Source of the DNA: Sinomonas sp. ASV322
Lineage (GTDB): Bacteria > Actinomycetota > Actinomycetes > Actinomycetales > Micrococcaceae
Assembly (NCBI RefSeq): GCF_030908245.1
Contig: NZ_JAVFJJ010000003.1
Location: 248,001-312,000 of the forward strand
Direction: 5' to 3'
DNA length: 64,000 bases
Shown here piece by piece: positions 8,532-17,291 of this stretch; the stretch's first letter is position 1, and each line of letters begins with the position of its first letter. The position numbers and the translations under genes were made by a program. The notes beneath the pieces are model-generated. The model saw nothing but the letters and a program-made list of their open reading frames with translations. It was not told the origin of the DNA and ran no database searches.

Positions 8532-9721
8532 GAGACGACGACCCTTCTGTGCAGTCGGCGGGCGCGGACCGAGCCATCCGGACTGAGCCGCTCCACGACC
8601 TCGCCCAAGGCGCTTGTCGCCCTGTCGCGGCGGGTCGCCTGGAGGACTGGAATCCCGCGGTTGGTGGAATACGAGATCAGGCGCGAGCGCGGAACGCTCA
8701 CGTCGACGGGCACGCCGATGGTGGCTTCGACGTCACGCACGCTCAGCCCAGACTTCGCGTCGGCCATGTTGAGGACCAGATGACGGGTTTCCGGGAGCAG
8801 GCCGAGGCGTCCCAGGACGTCGAGGCTCGAGCGGAGGCCGCGGACTCCGGGCACGTCCATGCCCGTGACCCAGACCCCGTCCGTGCACTCCTCGAGCGCC
8901 GCAAGCGTGCATTCGCCGAGGCCCGGCGCGGTGTCTACCACGACGTAGTCGAACTGGGCCGAGAGCTGGCGGATGAGCCGACCGATCTGTTCGGCGGTGA
9001 TGGAGTCTGCCTCGACGGGGTCCTTGGGCGCGCACAGCGCGTAGATGCTCGCGGGGTGGAGCGTCAGGAACGCCTTAAGCACGAGCGAATCCTGGACGGC
9101 AGCGGGCGAGACGGCGTCGGTGACGGTGTGCTCGGGATCGAGGTCGAGTCCCGAGGCCACGTCGCCGAACTGGAGGTCGAGGTCCACGATCACGACGCTG
9201 AGCGGTGCGATCTTGCCGAGCCCGACGGCGATGTTCGTGGCGAGCGTCGTCTTGCCCACCCCGCCCTTCGGCGAGAAGACGCCGACCACGCGGCCTCGGC
9301 GGCTCTCCGAGGCGGAGGCCTCGCCGTCCCTGCGGCGGCCCTCCGTGGATTGGACGGAACGCTGGATCACGACGCGCAGCTGTTCGGGCTCGACCGTCTG
9401 GGAGACGACGTCGCGCACCCCGGCGCGCATGGCCTGGAGCATGAGGTCGGCGTCCGCCTCCGCGCAGAGGAGCACGGCGATGTCGGGGAAGCGGACGTCG
9501 AACACGGTCGCGAGCCGGAGCGCGCCGTCGAGGGAGACGCCCGGCCCGAGGACGACGACGGCGGGGCGCACCCCGCCGAGGAGGGCGAAGAGCTGCTCGG
9601 GCTGCTCGGGGAGTTCCGCGGTGGGGACGGTTGCGACGCCGCCCGGGAGGACGCCGTCGACCGCTGCGCGCATGCGCTCGGCGAAGTCCACGCTCGGGGA
9701 GATCAGGACGAAGCGGCTCAC
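8528..9721 (-). CDS. tadZ: Tad pilus localisation ATPase TadZ/CpaE (copy 1)
   Basis: MinD/ParA-type ATPase that places the Tad machine in the cell, 397 aa. Residues 1-130 form a receiver-like domain that lacks the normal phospho-acceptor motif. A deviant Walker A motif, SPKGGVGKTT, lies at about 150-159, followed by VVIVDLDLQFGDVASGLDLD and DYVVVDTAPGLGE. It overlaps cpaB (4 bp) and tadA (4 bp) in one operon. Confidence 0.94.
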   Translation of the reverse strand: MSRFVLISPSVDFAERMRAAVDGVLPGGVATVPTAELPEQPEQLFALLGGVRPAVVVLGPGVSLDGALRLATVFDVRFPDIAVLLCAEADADLMLQAMRAGVRDVVSQTVEPEQLRVVIQRSVQSTEGRRRDGEASASESRRGRVVGVFSPKGGVGKTTLATNIAVGLGKIAPLSVVIVDLDLQFGDVASGLDLDPEHTVTDAVSPAAVQDSLVLKAFLTLHPASIYALCAPKDPVEADSITAEQIGRLIRQLSAQFDYVVVDTAPGLGECTLAALEECTDGVWVTGMDVPGVRGLRSSLDVLGRLGLLPETRHLVLNMADAKSGLSVRDVEATIGVPVDVSVPRSRLISYSTNRGIPVLQATRRDRATSALGEVVERLSPDGSVRARRLHRRVVVS

Positions 9722-10473
9722 TGGTACACCTTTCCGCGGTCGACGGGACCGGGATTGACCTGAGGCGTGCCCGCGGGCTGCTTGCTGACCCAGATCTTGC
9801 CGTATTCGGCGGTGAAGACGATCTTGGACGCCTGCGGGGCGGTCACGGCCACGGTGACAAGGATCGGCGCCGTGGACGCCGTGGTGCCCGACGCGTTGGA
9901 CGGGCTCGCGGAACTGCTGTTCGAGCTGCTGCCCTGTTGAAGGGTCTGGACTGATGTGATGAGAACCGAGTTGAACGTGAGATTCGTGCTTTCGGGGCCG
10001 CCGCTTGCGACGGCGCCCTTGTCGAACGAGAGGAAGACGCCGATCGTGTCGCCCGCCGCGAGGCGTCCGCCGACAGCGCGCTGCGGATCGAGCTGGAACG
10101 AGACCTCCTGGAGCCCAGCGGGAACGGGGACCGTTCCGGGCAGGACGAGCGATTCGGGCGACGCGAGCCGGTTCGCCAGCAGCTGCTCGCCCGGCTGGAG
10201 GGCCGCCGCGACGACCTTGCCCGCCGTGCCATCGAGGGAATGCAGGGCCGACGGCGCGACCGCCTCGGCCGGGAGCGAGCGCAGCTGCACCGAGTCGCCG
10301 AGCTTGTCCGCCGCGGTGCCCTGCGCGACAGCCTTCGTGACGACAAGCACTTGGGTCGGCTGCATCCCGGCCATCGCACGGGCGTCCGCGCCATTGGCGT
10401 ACGCGATGACGAGCACGACGCCGAGGATGGCCACCGCGAGGGCGGCGACGCCGGCTACGAGTCTTGACTTCAC
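9718..10473 (-). CDS. cpaB: Flp pilus assembly protein CpaB/RcpC, SAF domain (copy 1)
   Basis: Membrane-anchored pilus assembly protein, 251 aa from GTG 10473 (VKSRLVAG). One N-terminal membrane helix (about residues 5-26) is followed by a SAF domain (VVTKAVAQGTAADKLGD, LQPGEQLLANRLASPESL) and an RcpC/CpaB region (AGLQEVSFQLDPQRAVGG, LAAGDTIGVFLSF). The GTG is preferred over an upstream ATG (10602) because its second copy starts at the equivalent residue and the extra sequence overlaps tadG. In actinobacteria CpaB works without an outer-membrane secretin. Confidence 0.9.
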   Translation of the reverse strand: MKSRLVAGVAALAVAILGVVLVIAYANGADARAMAGMQPTQVLVVTKAVAQGTAADKLGDSVQLRSLPAEAVAPSALHSLDGTAGKVVAAALQPGEQLLANRLASPESLVLPGTVPVPAGLQEVSFQLDPQRAVGGRLAAGDTIGVFLSFDKGAVASGGPESTNLTFNSVLITSVQTLQQGSSSNSSSASPSNASGTTASTAPILVTVAVTAPQASKIVFTAEYGKIWVSKQPAGTPQVNPGPVDRGKVYQ

Positions 10474-10525
10474 GGAGGTGCTCCAGAGATTCGGGCGGAT
10501 GGGGCGACTGGGCCGGGGAACGTGA

Positions 10526-11566
10526 CTACTGGGTGAGCTGCACGACGTTGGCACCAAGGCCTGTCGAAGGTCCGAGCTGGAAACTCGCGTCGAGGGAGAC
10601 ATACGTGACGAAGCTGCCGATGATTCCCCGGCAGTTCCCCACGCACCATAGGGTGTTCAAGAGGGTGGACGGCTGGTTGTTGTAGACGTAGGGGGCCGAC
10701 GTACCACCGCTGAACTTCCATCCAATGACCTTGTAGGCCGCGAAGCCGATGAGCGTGTAAACCGCCGAGCTGCCCGTCCCCGTCACGGAGGTGAAGACAG
10801 GCAGGAGGACGATCTGGGTTTGGCCGCTCTGGATCGTGGTGATCCATTGCTGGAGGACTTGGCCGCAGTTCTGGGGTGGGTTGCTGCCCGGATTGCTGCC
10901 GGCCTCCGATTGGGCGATGTTGATGGTGGCGCCGCATTTGCCGGGGTCCTGGACCAGCCAGCCGAACCCACCCGGAACCACCTGGCCCGAGGGACCGTAG
11001 AGGCAGCTCGCGTTGGCGCCGAGCCCGTGGTCCACGAGCAATTGAACAGGGCCGTTCACAAGGCCTTGGACCTGGCATACGGAGAACGTGAGCGGGAAGA
11101 CCGCCAAGCCCTTGCTCGGGCTGCCCCATGCGGCCTGCGCTGTCGCACCGACCGTGGCGCTCGAGATGCCGAGCGCCTGGGCGAAGAACAGCGCGACACT
11201 GCCCGGCTGCTGACCGGGCTGGAGGGGCTGGGTTGAGGCCGTGACGGTCCCAGCGGCCGTGTTGACGGTGAGGCCTGCGATCCCCGCCTGGCCCGCGGTG
11301 ACGTTGCTCTGGGTGAGCGACGTCGCGAGAGTCGAGGCGGCCGAGCACTGCGGGTCGACGACGCTCGCGGCGCATTTCTGCGCGACCGCGAGCGCGGCGG
11401 CGTCCGCCGCGCTCTGCAGCTTGGCCTTCTCCGCGTAGAGCATTCCGCCGTCGACGGCGAGGGCCGCTGCCGCGAGCAGCACGACCAGGAGGAGCACCGT
11501 GATGACGGCGACAGCCCCGCGCTCGCGGTGAGCGCCGTCGTCGTACGCCTGCCTCAGCCGCCGCAT
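10526..11566 (-). CDS. TadG-like pseudopilin/pilus protein (copy 1)
   Basis: 346 aa, start ATG 11566 with AAGGAG upstream, overlapping tadE by 13 bp. The N-terminus ([20 protein letters not shown]) resembles a prepilin-like Gly cleavage site and membrane helix, but position +5 is Ile rather than the Glu found in pilins and TadE. It continues with the TadG signature [20 protein letters not shown] and a long extracellular domain with several Cys. It is paralogous to 18114-19136. It probably forms part of the pilus base or tip. Confidence 0.88.
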   Translation of the reverse strand: MRRLRQAYDDGAHRERGAVAVITVLLLVVLLAAAALAVDGGMLYAEKAKLQSAADAAALAVAQKCAASVVDPQCSAASTLATSLTQSNVTAGQAGIAGLTVNTAAGTVTASTQPLQPGQQPGSVALFFAQALGISSATVGATAQAAWGSPSKGLAVFPLTFSVCQVQGLVNGPVQLLVDHGLGANASCLYGPSGQVVPGGFGWLVQDPGKCGATINIAQSEAGSNPGSNPPQNCGQVLQQWITTIQSGQTQIVLLPVFTSVTGTGSSAVYTLIGFAAYKVIGWKFSGGTSAPYVYNNQPSTLLNTLWCVGNCRGIIGSFVTYVSLDASFQLGPSTGLGANVVQLTQ

Positions 11567-11925
11567 AGCATGACTCCTTGCCCGGACAGGACGAAGGTCC
11601 CGAAGAAGCCCGTGCCCTGAAGCGTGTAGGCGACCGCAAACGTGACTTGGGCGCCCGAGCTGCAGGTCGAGGGCGAGATCGTGAACGCCGAGGCCGGCAG
11701 CGCGCCGAGTGGCGACGCAGCGCTCTGGGCGGCCGCGATCGCGGCTGTCGGGCTGTTCTGCAGCACCATGACGCGCGCGCCGACCCTCGCCGCGTTCGTG
11801 AGGGTCTGCTGCGCGCTCAGGGCCCGGCCGAAGTCGATGATGCCAAGCACGAGCACGAGCAGGACCGGCAGCACGAGTGCGAACTCGACTGCGGCGGCTC
11901 CGCGCTCGCGGTGGGTGCTGGGCAT
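11554..11925 (-). CDS. TadE-like pseudopilin (copy 1)
   Basis: 123 aa, start ATG 11925 with GAGGAG upstream. The N-terminus [20 protein letters not shown] is a class III prepilin signal: cleavage after Gly, with Glu at +5. The mature form has a hydrophobic helix and a small exposed domain with two Cys (near the middle and at the C-terminal CGG). TadE-like minor pilins are processed by the Tad prepilin peptidase, which is not encoded in this window. Confidence 0.9.
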   Translation of the reverse strand: MPSTHRERGAAAVEFALVLPVLLVLVLGIIDFGRALSAQQTLTNAARVGARVMVLQNSPTAAIAAAQSAASPLGALPASAFTISPSTCSSGAQVTFAVAYTLQGTGFFGTFVLSGQGVMLCGG

Positions 11926-12008
11926 CGGGGCTCCTCGGCTGCAGTGCGGACTGGCGCGCGCGCCCGGGCCGGCGGGGCGCCGGACCGGGCGCTGACAACC
12001 GTTTCTGA

Positions 12009-12203
12009 TCAGACCTTGCCGGCGACGTTGTTGAACAGCGTGCTGAGGTTTCCGCCCAGGAGAGTCACCGCGACGATGATGACGACGGCGATGAGGGCGA
12101 CCATGATGCCGTACTCGACGGCGGTGGCACCCTTCTCGCCAGAGAGGAGGCGCTCCTTGGCGGTGATGCCCAGCGTGTGCAGCGTGGCGATGAACGAAAG
12201 CAT
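12009..12203 (-). CDS. flp: Flp family type IVb major pilin (first Tad operon)
   Basis: 64 aa pilin. The processing site is [19 protein letters not shown], with Glu at +5 and Tyr at +6, followed by a hydrophobic helix and the short tail [15 protein letters not shown]. The ribosome site AGGAG lies 6 nt upstream and is the right-hand part of a 9-bp inverted repeat in the leader. It is the first gene of operon 1 and is separated from operon 2 by a 320-bp regulatory gap. It differs clearly from the three pilins of operon 2. Confidence 0.95.
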   Translation of the reverse strand: MLSFIATLHTLGITAKERLLSGEKGATAVEYGIMVALIAVVIIVAVTLLGGNLSTLFNNVAGKV

Positions 12204-12207
12204 TTCT

Positions 12208-12270
12208 GGCTCCTACAGGGGGTGGTGTCGGCTGGCCCGACTGCCAGCTCCACGATCGACGGTAGGAGCC
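12208..12270 (-). promoter_or_regulatory. structured pilin leader that can mask the ribosome site
   Basis: A perfect 9-bp inverted repeat (GGCTCCTAC at 12262-12270 read on the minus strand, complement at 12208-12216) pairs the AGGAG ribosome site of the pilin at 12203 with an upstream segment. A second small hairpin (arms 12227-12231 and 12237-12241) sits in the loop. The result is a closed, branched leader just before the pilin start. It could be a thermosensor, a ligand-sensing element or a protein target. Confidence 0.55.
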
Positions 12271-12523
12271 CTCGGCCCACGAGGGTACGTTCCTTGCGAA
12301 AAGCTTGCACAAGCCTCAGGAAGCCCTTCGGAAGGGCCCTGTTCTTTGGTTTTTCTTGGGCAAGCCTTGAGTTTCGCCGGCGTTGAGGCCCCCTCGCTGA
12401 GGGGTTGCGGCGACTCGACAGAATCACAGGAGTGGAGCCCCCTCCCGGTTCTGGGTACCAGGAGGGGACTCCGGCAGGAGGGTGCCGCGGGCCTGGGGGC
12501 CTCGGGCAGAGGGGAGCAGGAGC
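12271..12523 (-). other. gap between the two Tad operons
   Basis: With 12204-12270 this is a 320-bp stretch without a gene. It holds the operon-2 terminator (12434-12472), a small hairpin CCCCTC/GAGGGG (12390-12404) and an inverted repeat GCCCTT/AAGGGC near 12323-12337 with a T-rich run on the plus side. A weak promoter for operon 1 is possible: -10 TACCCT at 12282-12287 and -35 TTGTGC at 12307-12312, with a long 19-nt spacer. I see no other coding sequence. Confidence 0.5.
12434..12472 (-). terminator. hairpin after the last gene of Tad operon 2
   Basis: Inverted repeat with 11 of 12 paired bases, arms 12434-12445 and 12461-12472, 15-nt loop. It lies 52 bp beyond the stop of the pilin at 12524 in the direction of transcription. 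There is no U tract, as is usual in this GC range. Confidence 0.6.
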
Positions 12524-12709
12524 TTACGGAAGGCCCAGCGCGGCCTTCACGCCGCCTGCAAGCTGGTCGAAGTAGCCGTTGAGGGACGAGCCGAACGCTC
12601 CAACCCCCGCGACGATGACCAAGGCGATGAATCCGCACAGGAGGGCGTATTCGGTGGCCGTTGCGCCCCGTTCGCGGCGCTCCATCGGCAAGGCGTCTGG
12701 AGTTTCCAT
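12524..12709 (-). CDS. Flp/Fap-type pilin at the end of Tad operon 2
   Basis: 61 aa. The prepilin site is RRERG/ATATEYALLCGFIALVI, with Glu at +5, followed by GVGAFGSSLNGYFDQLAGGV. Ribosome site GGAGG lies upstream of ATG 12709; a second Met (MERRERG) is an alternative. It follows tadC by 11 bp, an unusual place for a pilin, since the others lead their operons. It is the only one with a Cys in the hydrophobic helix. Confidence 0.92.
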   Translation of the reverse strand: METPDALPMERRERGATATEYALLCGFIALVIVAGVGAFGSSLNGYFDQLAGGVKAALGLP

Positions 12710-12720
12710 GACGACCTCCT

Positions 12721-13599
12721 TTACGAGAAGGCTTTGATGATATTGAGGACCGTGGGGCCCAGGATGATCACGAACAGCGACGGGAGGATGGCGAAGATGA
12801 GCGGGAAGAGGATCTTCACGGGGATCTTCATGGCGTGTTCCTCGGCGCGCTGACGGCGCTTGATCCGCATCTCGCGGGCCTGGGACCGCAAGACGTTCGC
12901 GATTGCGATGCCGTACTGGTCCGCTTGGACGACGGCCCGCACGAACGATCGCAGTTCCGGGACGTTGGCCCGTTGCGCCATGTCGAGGTACGCCTCGCGG
13001 CGCTGGCGGCCCACCTGGATGTCTTGGAGGGTGCGGACGAATTCATCTGCGAGCGGCCCGGTCGAGCTCCTCGCCGCTTTGTCCATGGCGGCCTCGAAGC
13101 CGACGCCCGCCTCGACCGAGATCAGCATCTGATCCAGCATGGTCGGCAGGGACCGCTGCATCGACAGCCGCCGTTTCTGGGCCGTGTTGTGAAGCAGGAC
13201 GTCGGGGACGAAGTACACGAACGCTGTCCCGGCGGCCACGATGAGGAAGGCCTGTGGCGTGGGGTTCTGGGTGACGAGGACGACGCCCAAAGCGAAGAAC
13301 ACGAACGCAAGCAGCGGCTTGACGACGAGCAGCCGATTGAGCGGCCATGCCTTCGGCCGGCCGGCGGCCGCGAGCTTGCGGTCGAGCCATGCGGCGTAGG
13401 ACTTCGAGGTCATACGGCGTGCGATCCCGGTGAAGGCGTCCGGGAGCGATGTGGGAGCCGCCTTCTGCGGGGCCCGCGAGAGGCCGAGATTCTGCTTGAT
13501 GGTCTTGCGGACGCCGCGGTCGGCACCCACGAGGGACCACGTGAGGTAGGACAGGGGCAGGACGATCGCGGCGATCGGCCCGAAGGCAAGGAAGGACAT
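12721..13599 (-). CDS. tadC: Tad secretion inner-membrane protein TadC (copy 2)
   Basis: T2SSF platform protein, 292 aa from ATG 13599, which has GAGGTGAT upstream; a GTG at 13608 would add three residues. Core motifs are SLPTMLDQMLISVEAGVGFE, RSFVRAVVQADQYGIAIANV and LRSQAREMRIKRRQRAEE, very close to copy 1. Membrane helices lie at the N-terminus, near residues 100-135 and at the C-terminus (KILFPLIFAILPSLFVIIL). The start overlaps or abuts the tadB stop. Confidence 0.93.
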   Translation of the reverse strand: MSFLAFGPIAAIVLPLSYLTWSLVGADRGVRKTIKQNLGLSRAPQKAAPTSLPDAFTGIARRMTSKSYAAWLDRKLAAAGRPKAWPLNRLLVVKPLLAFVFFALGVVLVTQNPTPQAFLIVAAGTAFVYFVPDVLLHNTAQKRRLSMQRSLPTMLDQMLISVEAGVGFEAAMDKAARSSTGPLADEFVRTLQDIQVGRQRREAYLDMAQRANVPELRSFVRAVVQADQYGIAIANVLRSQAREMRIKRRQRAEEHAMKIPVKILFPLIFAILPSLFVIILGPTVLNIIKAFS

Positions 13600-13609
13600 G
13601 GGGATCACC

Positions 13610-14563
13610 TCAGTACTTCGGCTTGATGAGTCGCATGAGCCACACGCTGCCGACGGTCAGCATGAGGGCGGACGCCGCGAGCATGCCCCAGCCCGGCAGG
13701 GTCGTGAAGAACACGGCCGCGTAGGAGGCGTTGATCAGCGAGATCATGATGAGCATGAAGATCGGCAGCGAGACGAGCACGAGTGCGGAAACCCGGCCTT
13801 CGGCGCTGAGCGCCTTGACCTGACGGAAGAGCTTGGCGCGATCGAGGATCGTCTCGTTGACGTTGTCGAGGAGTTCCGCAAGATTTCCCCCGACCTCCCT
13901 CTGGGTCTCGATGGCCTCGGCCACCCAGAGGAAGTCCTGGCTCTTCATGCGGGCCGCGGTGTCCGTGAGAGACTCCACGAGCTCCCGGCCGATGCGGTTC
14001 TCGTTGACGACCCGACGGAGTTCCTCGCCCATCGGTGCTTCGGATTCCTCCGCGGCGCCGTCGACGGCGCGAAGCAGGCTGTGCCCCGCGCGCATGCTTC
14101 CGGCCAGCATCTGCAAGGTGTCGGGGAGCTGCTGGGCGAACGCCGACTGCCGCCGCGCGGCGGTGAGGTTGAGCCACGCGAGCAAGATCGTCGGGCCCGC
14201 GCAGGCGGCGAGGACGGCAATGCCCAGTCCCCCGAAGATGAACCCGATGAGGCCGAGGGCGAAGAACGAGGCGGCGCACATGAGCAGGAAGTCCGCGGCG
14301 CGGATCTTGAGCCCTGCCTGCTCGAACTTGTCCACGGGGATGAAGCGGACCTGGCGACCGTGCAGGGTCTTGTTGATCGCGCCGACGGCCCCGTCTGTCA
14401 GTTTCGTGAGGGTCGAGGCGGCGTCCTTGGCCAGCGGGCGCCGTCGTGCGAGTGGAACACCCCGGTTCGACCTCAGGACGAAGACGACGAAGCACGCCAT
14501 GGCCGCGTACACGGCCGTGAGGCCGACGGTGAGGATGATGGGCGAGTCCATGGCGTCGATCAC
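13610..14563 (-). CDS. tadB: Tad secretion inner-membrane protein TadB (copy 2)
   Basis: T2SSF platform protein, 317 aa. The GTG at 14563 overlaps the tadA stop (GTGA); an internal ATG at 14551 is also possible. Core motifs are FAQQLPDTLQMLAGSMRAGH, REVGGNLAELLDNVNETILD and AEGRVSALVLVSLPIFML. Three hydrophobic regions match copy 1. Partner of the copy-2 TadC and TadA. Confidence 0.93.
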   Translation of the reverse strand: MIDAMDSPIILTVGLTAVYAAMACFVVFVLRSNRGVPLARRRPLAKDAASTLTKLTDGAVGAINKTLHGRQVRFIPVDKFEQAGLKIRAADFLLMCAASFFALGLIGFIFGGLGIAVLAACAGPTILLAWLNLTAARRQSAFAQQLPDTLQMLAGSMRAGHSLLRAVDGAAEESEAPMGEELRRVVNENRIGRELVESLTDTAARMKSQDFLWVAEAIETQREVGGNLAELLDNVNETILDRAKLFRQVKALSAEGRVSALVLVSLPIFMLIMISLINASYAAVFFTTLPGWGMLAASALMLTVGSVWLMRLIKPKY

Positions 14564-16086
14564 CGCCGCGCGAACTGCTGGCCGAACAGGGTGGGGCTGA
14601 TCTTGATGCCAAGGTCCGCGAACCGCTCCGTGAAGCGCGGCCGGACTCCGGTCGGGATCGGCTTCCCGAGGAAGCGCCCGTTCGCGTCCACGCCCGCACT
14701 GAAGTCGAACAGGAACGCGTCCTGGAGCGTCACGATGTCGCCCTCCATGCCTTGGACCTCGGTCACGTGGGTCACGCGGCGAGTGCCGTCGCGAAGGCGC
14801 GTGAGGTGCACAATGAGGTTGACCGCGGAGGCCACCTGTTCGCGGATCGCGCGGAGCGGAAGATCCATGCCGGCCATGAGCACGAGCGTCTCAAGGCGAG
14901 AGATCGCGTCGCGTGGGGTATTGGCGTGGACCGTCGAGAGCGAACCGTCGTGCCCGGTGTTCATCGCCTGGAGCATGTCGAGCGTTTCGCCGCCGCGGAC
15001 CTCCCCGACCACGATCCGGTCGGGCCGCATGCGGAGTGAGTTCCTCACGAGGTCGCGGATCGTGATGGCTCCGTTGCCCTCGATGTTGGGCGGCCGGCTC
15101 TCGAGCCGGACCACGTGGTCCTGCTGGAGCTGGAGCTCGACGGCGTCTTCGATCGTCACGATCCGTTCGGTGGACGGGATAAAGGAGGAGAGGACGTTGA
15201 GGAGCGTCGTCTTCCCGGTGCCCGTACCGCCCGAAACAATGACATTCATGCGCGCCTCGACGCACGCCCGGAGGAGCTCGGCCATCTCGGGGGTCAGAGA
15301 GCCGAGTTCGATGAGCCGATCTACTGAGAGGGCGTCCCTGGAAAACTTGCGGATCGTGAGAGCGGCGCCGTTGACGGCGAGCGGAGGGATGATCGCGTTC
15401 ACGCGGGAGCCGTCGGCGAGGCGAGCGTCGACGAGGGGCGAGGACTCGTCGACGCGGCGCCCGATCCGGGACACGATGCGGTCGATCACGCGGCGCAGCG
15501 CCTCCTCGGAGTCGAAGGTCGTCTCGGTGGCCAGCAGCCGGCCACCGCGCTCGACGTAGACCTGATCCGCACGGTTGACCATGATTTCCGTGACGCTCGG
15601 GTCTGCGAGGTAGCGCTGGAGCGGCCCGAGACCCAGGACGTCGTCCATGACCTCGTTGATGAGCCGCTCCCGCTCGCTCGCGGTGAGAGGCACCTGCTGG
15701 TCCGCAACGACCGAGCGGAGTTCGGTTCGGACGTAGTCCCCGAGATCGGCCTCGCTGAGCGCGGAGTCCGTGATCCGGCTTCCGACCCGCTCGTAGAGAT
15801 CCGCCGTCGTCTTCTCCTTGAGTTCGCGAAGGGCGTTGCTCGAGCGCACGCTGCCGACCGGCTGATGTCCCGCCAAGCGGGCTTCGGCCTCCGCGGCGGC
15901 GAATGCGGCTTGGCGTCCCCTGAGGGTCGCAGAGCTGCCTTCGACGAGCGGCGCCTCGGCGGGTGGGACATCGGACGACGGCGGCGCTAGGGGAGCCGCG
16001 GGGATCGGCGCGGGAGCGCCTTCCGGGTCCTTCGACGGTGCGTCGAGGGAGGCATGGCGCGACTGGAGACGTTCGCTGAGGCTCAT
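14560..16086 (-). CDS. tadA: Tad pilus assembly ATPase TadA/CpaF (copy 2)
   Basis: Secretion ATPase, 508 aa, start ATG 16086 overlapping the tadZ stop by 4 bp. A Pro/Ala-rich N-terminal tail (to about 50) precedes the N-terminal domain (LGLGPLQRYLADPSVTEIMV), Walker [10 protein letters not shown] (about 286-294), [27 protein letters not shown] and [18 protein letters not shown]. The catalytic half is nearly the same as copy 1, while the N-terminal tails differ. The longer upstream frame overlaps tadZ and is rejected. Confidence 0.95.
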   Translation of the reverse strand: MSLSERLQSRHASLDAPSKDPEGAPAPIPAAPLAPPSSDVPPAEAPLVEGSSATLRGRQAAFAAAEAEARLAGHQPVGSVRSSNALRELKEKTTADLYERVGSRITDSALSEADLGDYVRTELRSVVADQQVPLTASERERLINEVMDDVLGLGPLQRYLADPSVTEIMVNRADQVYVERGGRLLATETTFDSEEALRRVIDRIVSRIGRRVDESSPLVDARLADGSRVNAIIPPLAVNGAALTIRKFSRDALSVDRLIELGSLTPEMAELLRACVEARMNVIVSGGTGTGKTTLLNVLSSFIPSTERIVTIEDAVELQLQQDHVVRLESRPPNIEGNGAITIRDLVRNSLRMRPDRIVVGEVRGGETLDMLQAMNTGHDGSLSTVHANTPRDAISRLETLVLMAGMDLPLRAIREQVASAVNLIVHLTRLRDGTRRVTHVTEVQGMEGDIVTLQDAFLFDFSAGVDANGRFLGKPIPTGVRPRFTERFADLGIKISPTLFGQQFARR

Positions 16087-17291
16087 TGGAACACCACCCT
16101 TCTGTGCGTCTGGCGGTGGTCCCTGTCCTGCCAGCTGGGCTGGAAACGCTCGACGAGCCGCCGGAGGGCTTTGACGGTCGAGTCGTGGAGGCTGTCCTGG
16201 AGGGCGGGAATGCCGCGATTTGTGCTCAGGGGGAGGGCCCGGGAGCGCGAGAGGATGACATCGACGGGCACGCTGATCGTGGCCTCGATGTCTTGGACGG
16301 TAATGCCCGACTTGCGGTCGGCCATGTTCACCACGACGTGCCGGTGTTCGGGCAGCATGTCGAGCTCGCCGAGGATGTCGAGACCCGACTTGAGTCCCTT
16401 GATGCTCGGAAGGTCCATGCCGCACACCCAGACCACGTCCGTGGCCTGATCGAGCGCCGCGAGGACGTGCTCGCCGAGTCCGGGCGAGGTGTCGATGACG
16501 ACGTACTGGAACTCAGCCGCGAGCCGGGACACGAGATCGCTCACCTGCTCCGACGAGACCCGATCGGCGTCGGCGGGGTTGAGGGGAGCACACAGGGCGT
16601 AGAGCTTGGTCGAGTGGGGCATGAGATACGTCTTGAGGGACAACGCATCCATGGGGCCCTTGACGGCGTCCACGATCGAGTGATCCGGGTTCATCATGAG
16701 TCCGCTCGCGACATCGCCGAACTGCAGGTCGAGGTCGACGATGACGACGGACATCGGGGAAGACTTGGCCAGGCCGACCGCGATATTGGTCGCGATCGTC
16801 GTCTTGCCGACTCCTCCCTTGGGCGACATGACCGCGATGACGCGCCCGCGCCCTCGGCTCTGGTGCCCGACGCCGCCGGACATCGCCGCGGGCGAGGAGT
16901 TCGCGAGCCGATACGCGGCCGCCGACGCGGCCTGTTCGAGGTGGACCCTCAGCGCCTCGACGTCGGCCCCCGGAGTGACGAGGTCCCGAACGCCCGAACG
17001 CATGGCGGCGAGTGCGAGGTCCGGGGAGGCGTCGGCCGCGTAGACGACGCTCACGTGCGGCGAACGGACATCGACCGCCGCGGCGAAATTGAGAACATCC
17101 GAGGACGCGAGGTCCGGGCCGAGGACGAGCACCTCGAGGGGCTCGCCCACCAGCTGGACGAACATCTCGTCGATGGTCGACGGGAGGAAATCCGCCCGGA
17201 ACGTCTGGAGCGTGCCCGGGAGTCCGGCGGCCGCGAGGCGGATCCGCTGGTCGAAATCGGGCTCTGCGGTGACTAGGGCGAAGCGGCTCAT
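16083..17291 (-). CDS. tadZ: Tad pilus localisation ATPase TadZ/CpaE (copy 2)
   Basis: ParA/MinD-like ATPase, 402 aa. A receiver-like N-terminal domain without a phospho-site (1-130) is followed by a Gly/Ser linker, the deviant Walker A SPKGGVGKTT (about 156-165), VVIVDLDLQFGDVASGLMMN and YVVIDTSPGLGEHVLAALDQ. It overlaps cpaB and tadA by 4 bp each, like copy 1. Confidence 0.94.
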   Translation of the reverse strand: MSRFALVTAEPDFDQRIRLAAAGLPGTLQTFRADFLPSTIDEMFVQLVGEPLEVLVLGPDLASSDVLNFAAAVDVRSPHVSVVYAADASPDLALAAMRSGVRDLVTPGADVEALRVHLEQAASAAAYRLANSSPAAMSGGVGHQSRGRGRVIAVMSPKGGVGKTTIATNIAVGLAKSSPMSVVIVDLDLQFGDVASGLMMNPDHSIVDAVKGPMDALSLKTYLMPHSTKLYALCAPLNPADADRVSSEQVSDLVSRLAAEFQYVVIDTSPGLGEHVLAALDQATDVVWVCGMDLPSIKGLKSGLDILGELDMLPEHRHVVVNMADRKSGITVQDIEATISVPVDVILSRSRALPLSTNRGIPALQDSLHDSTVKALRRLVERFQPSWQDRDHRQTHRRVVFQ

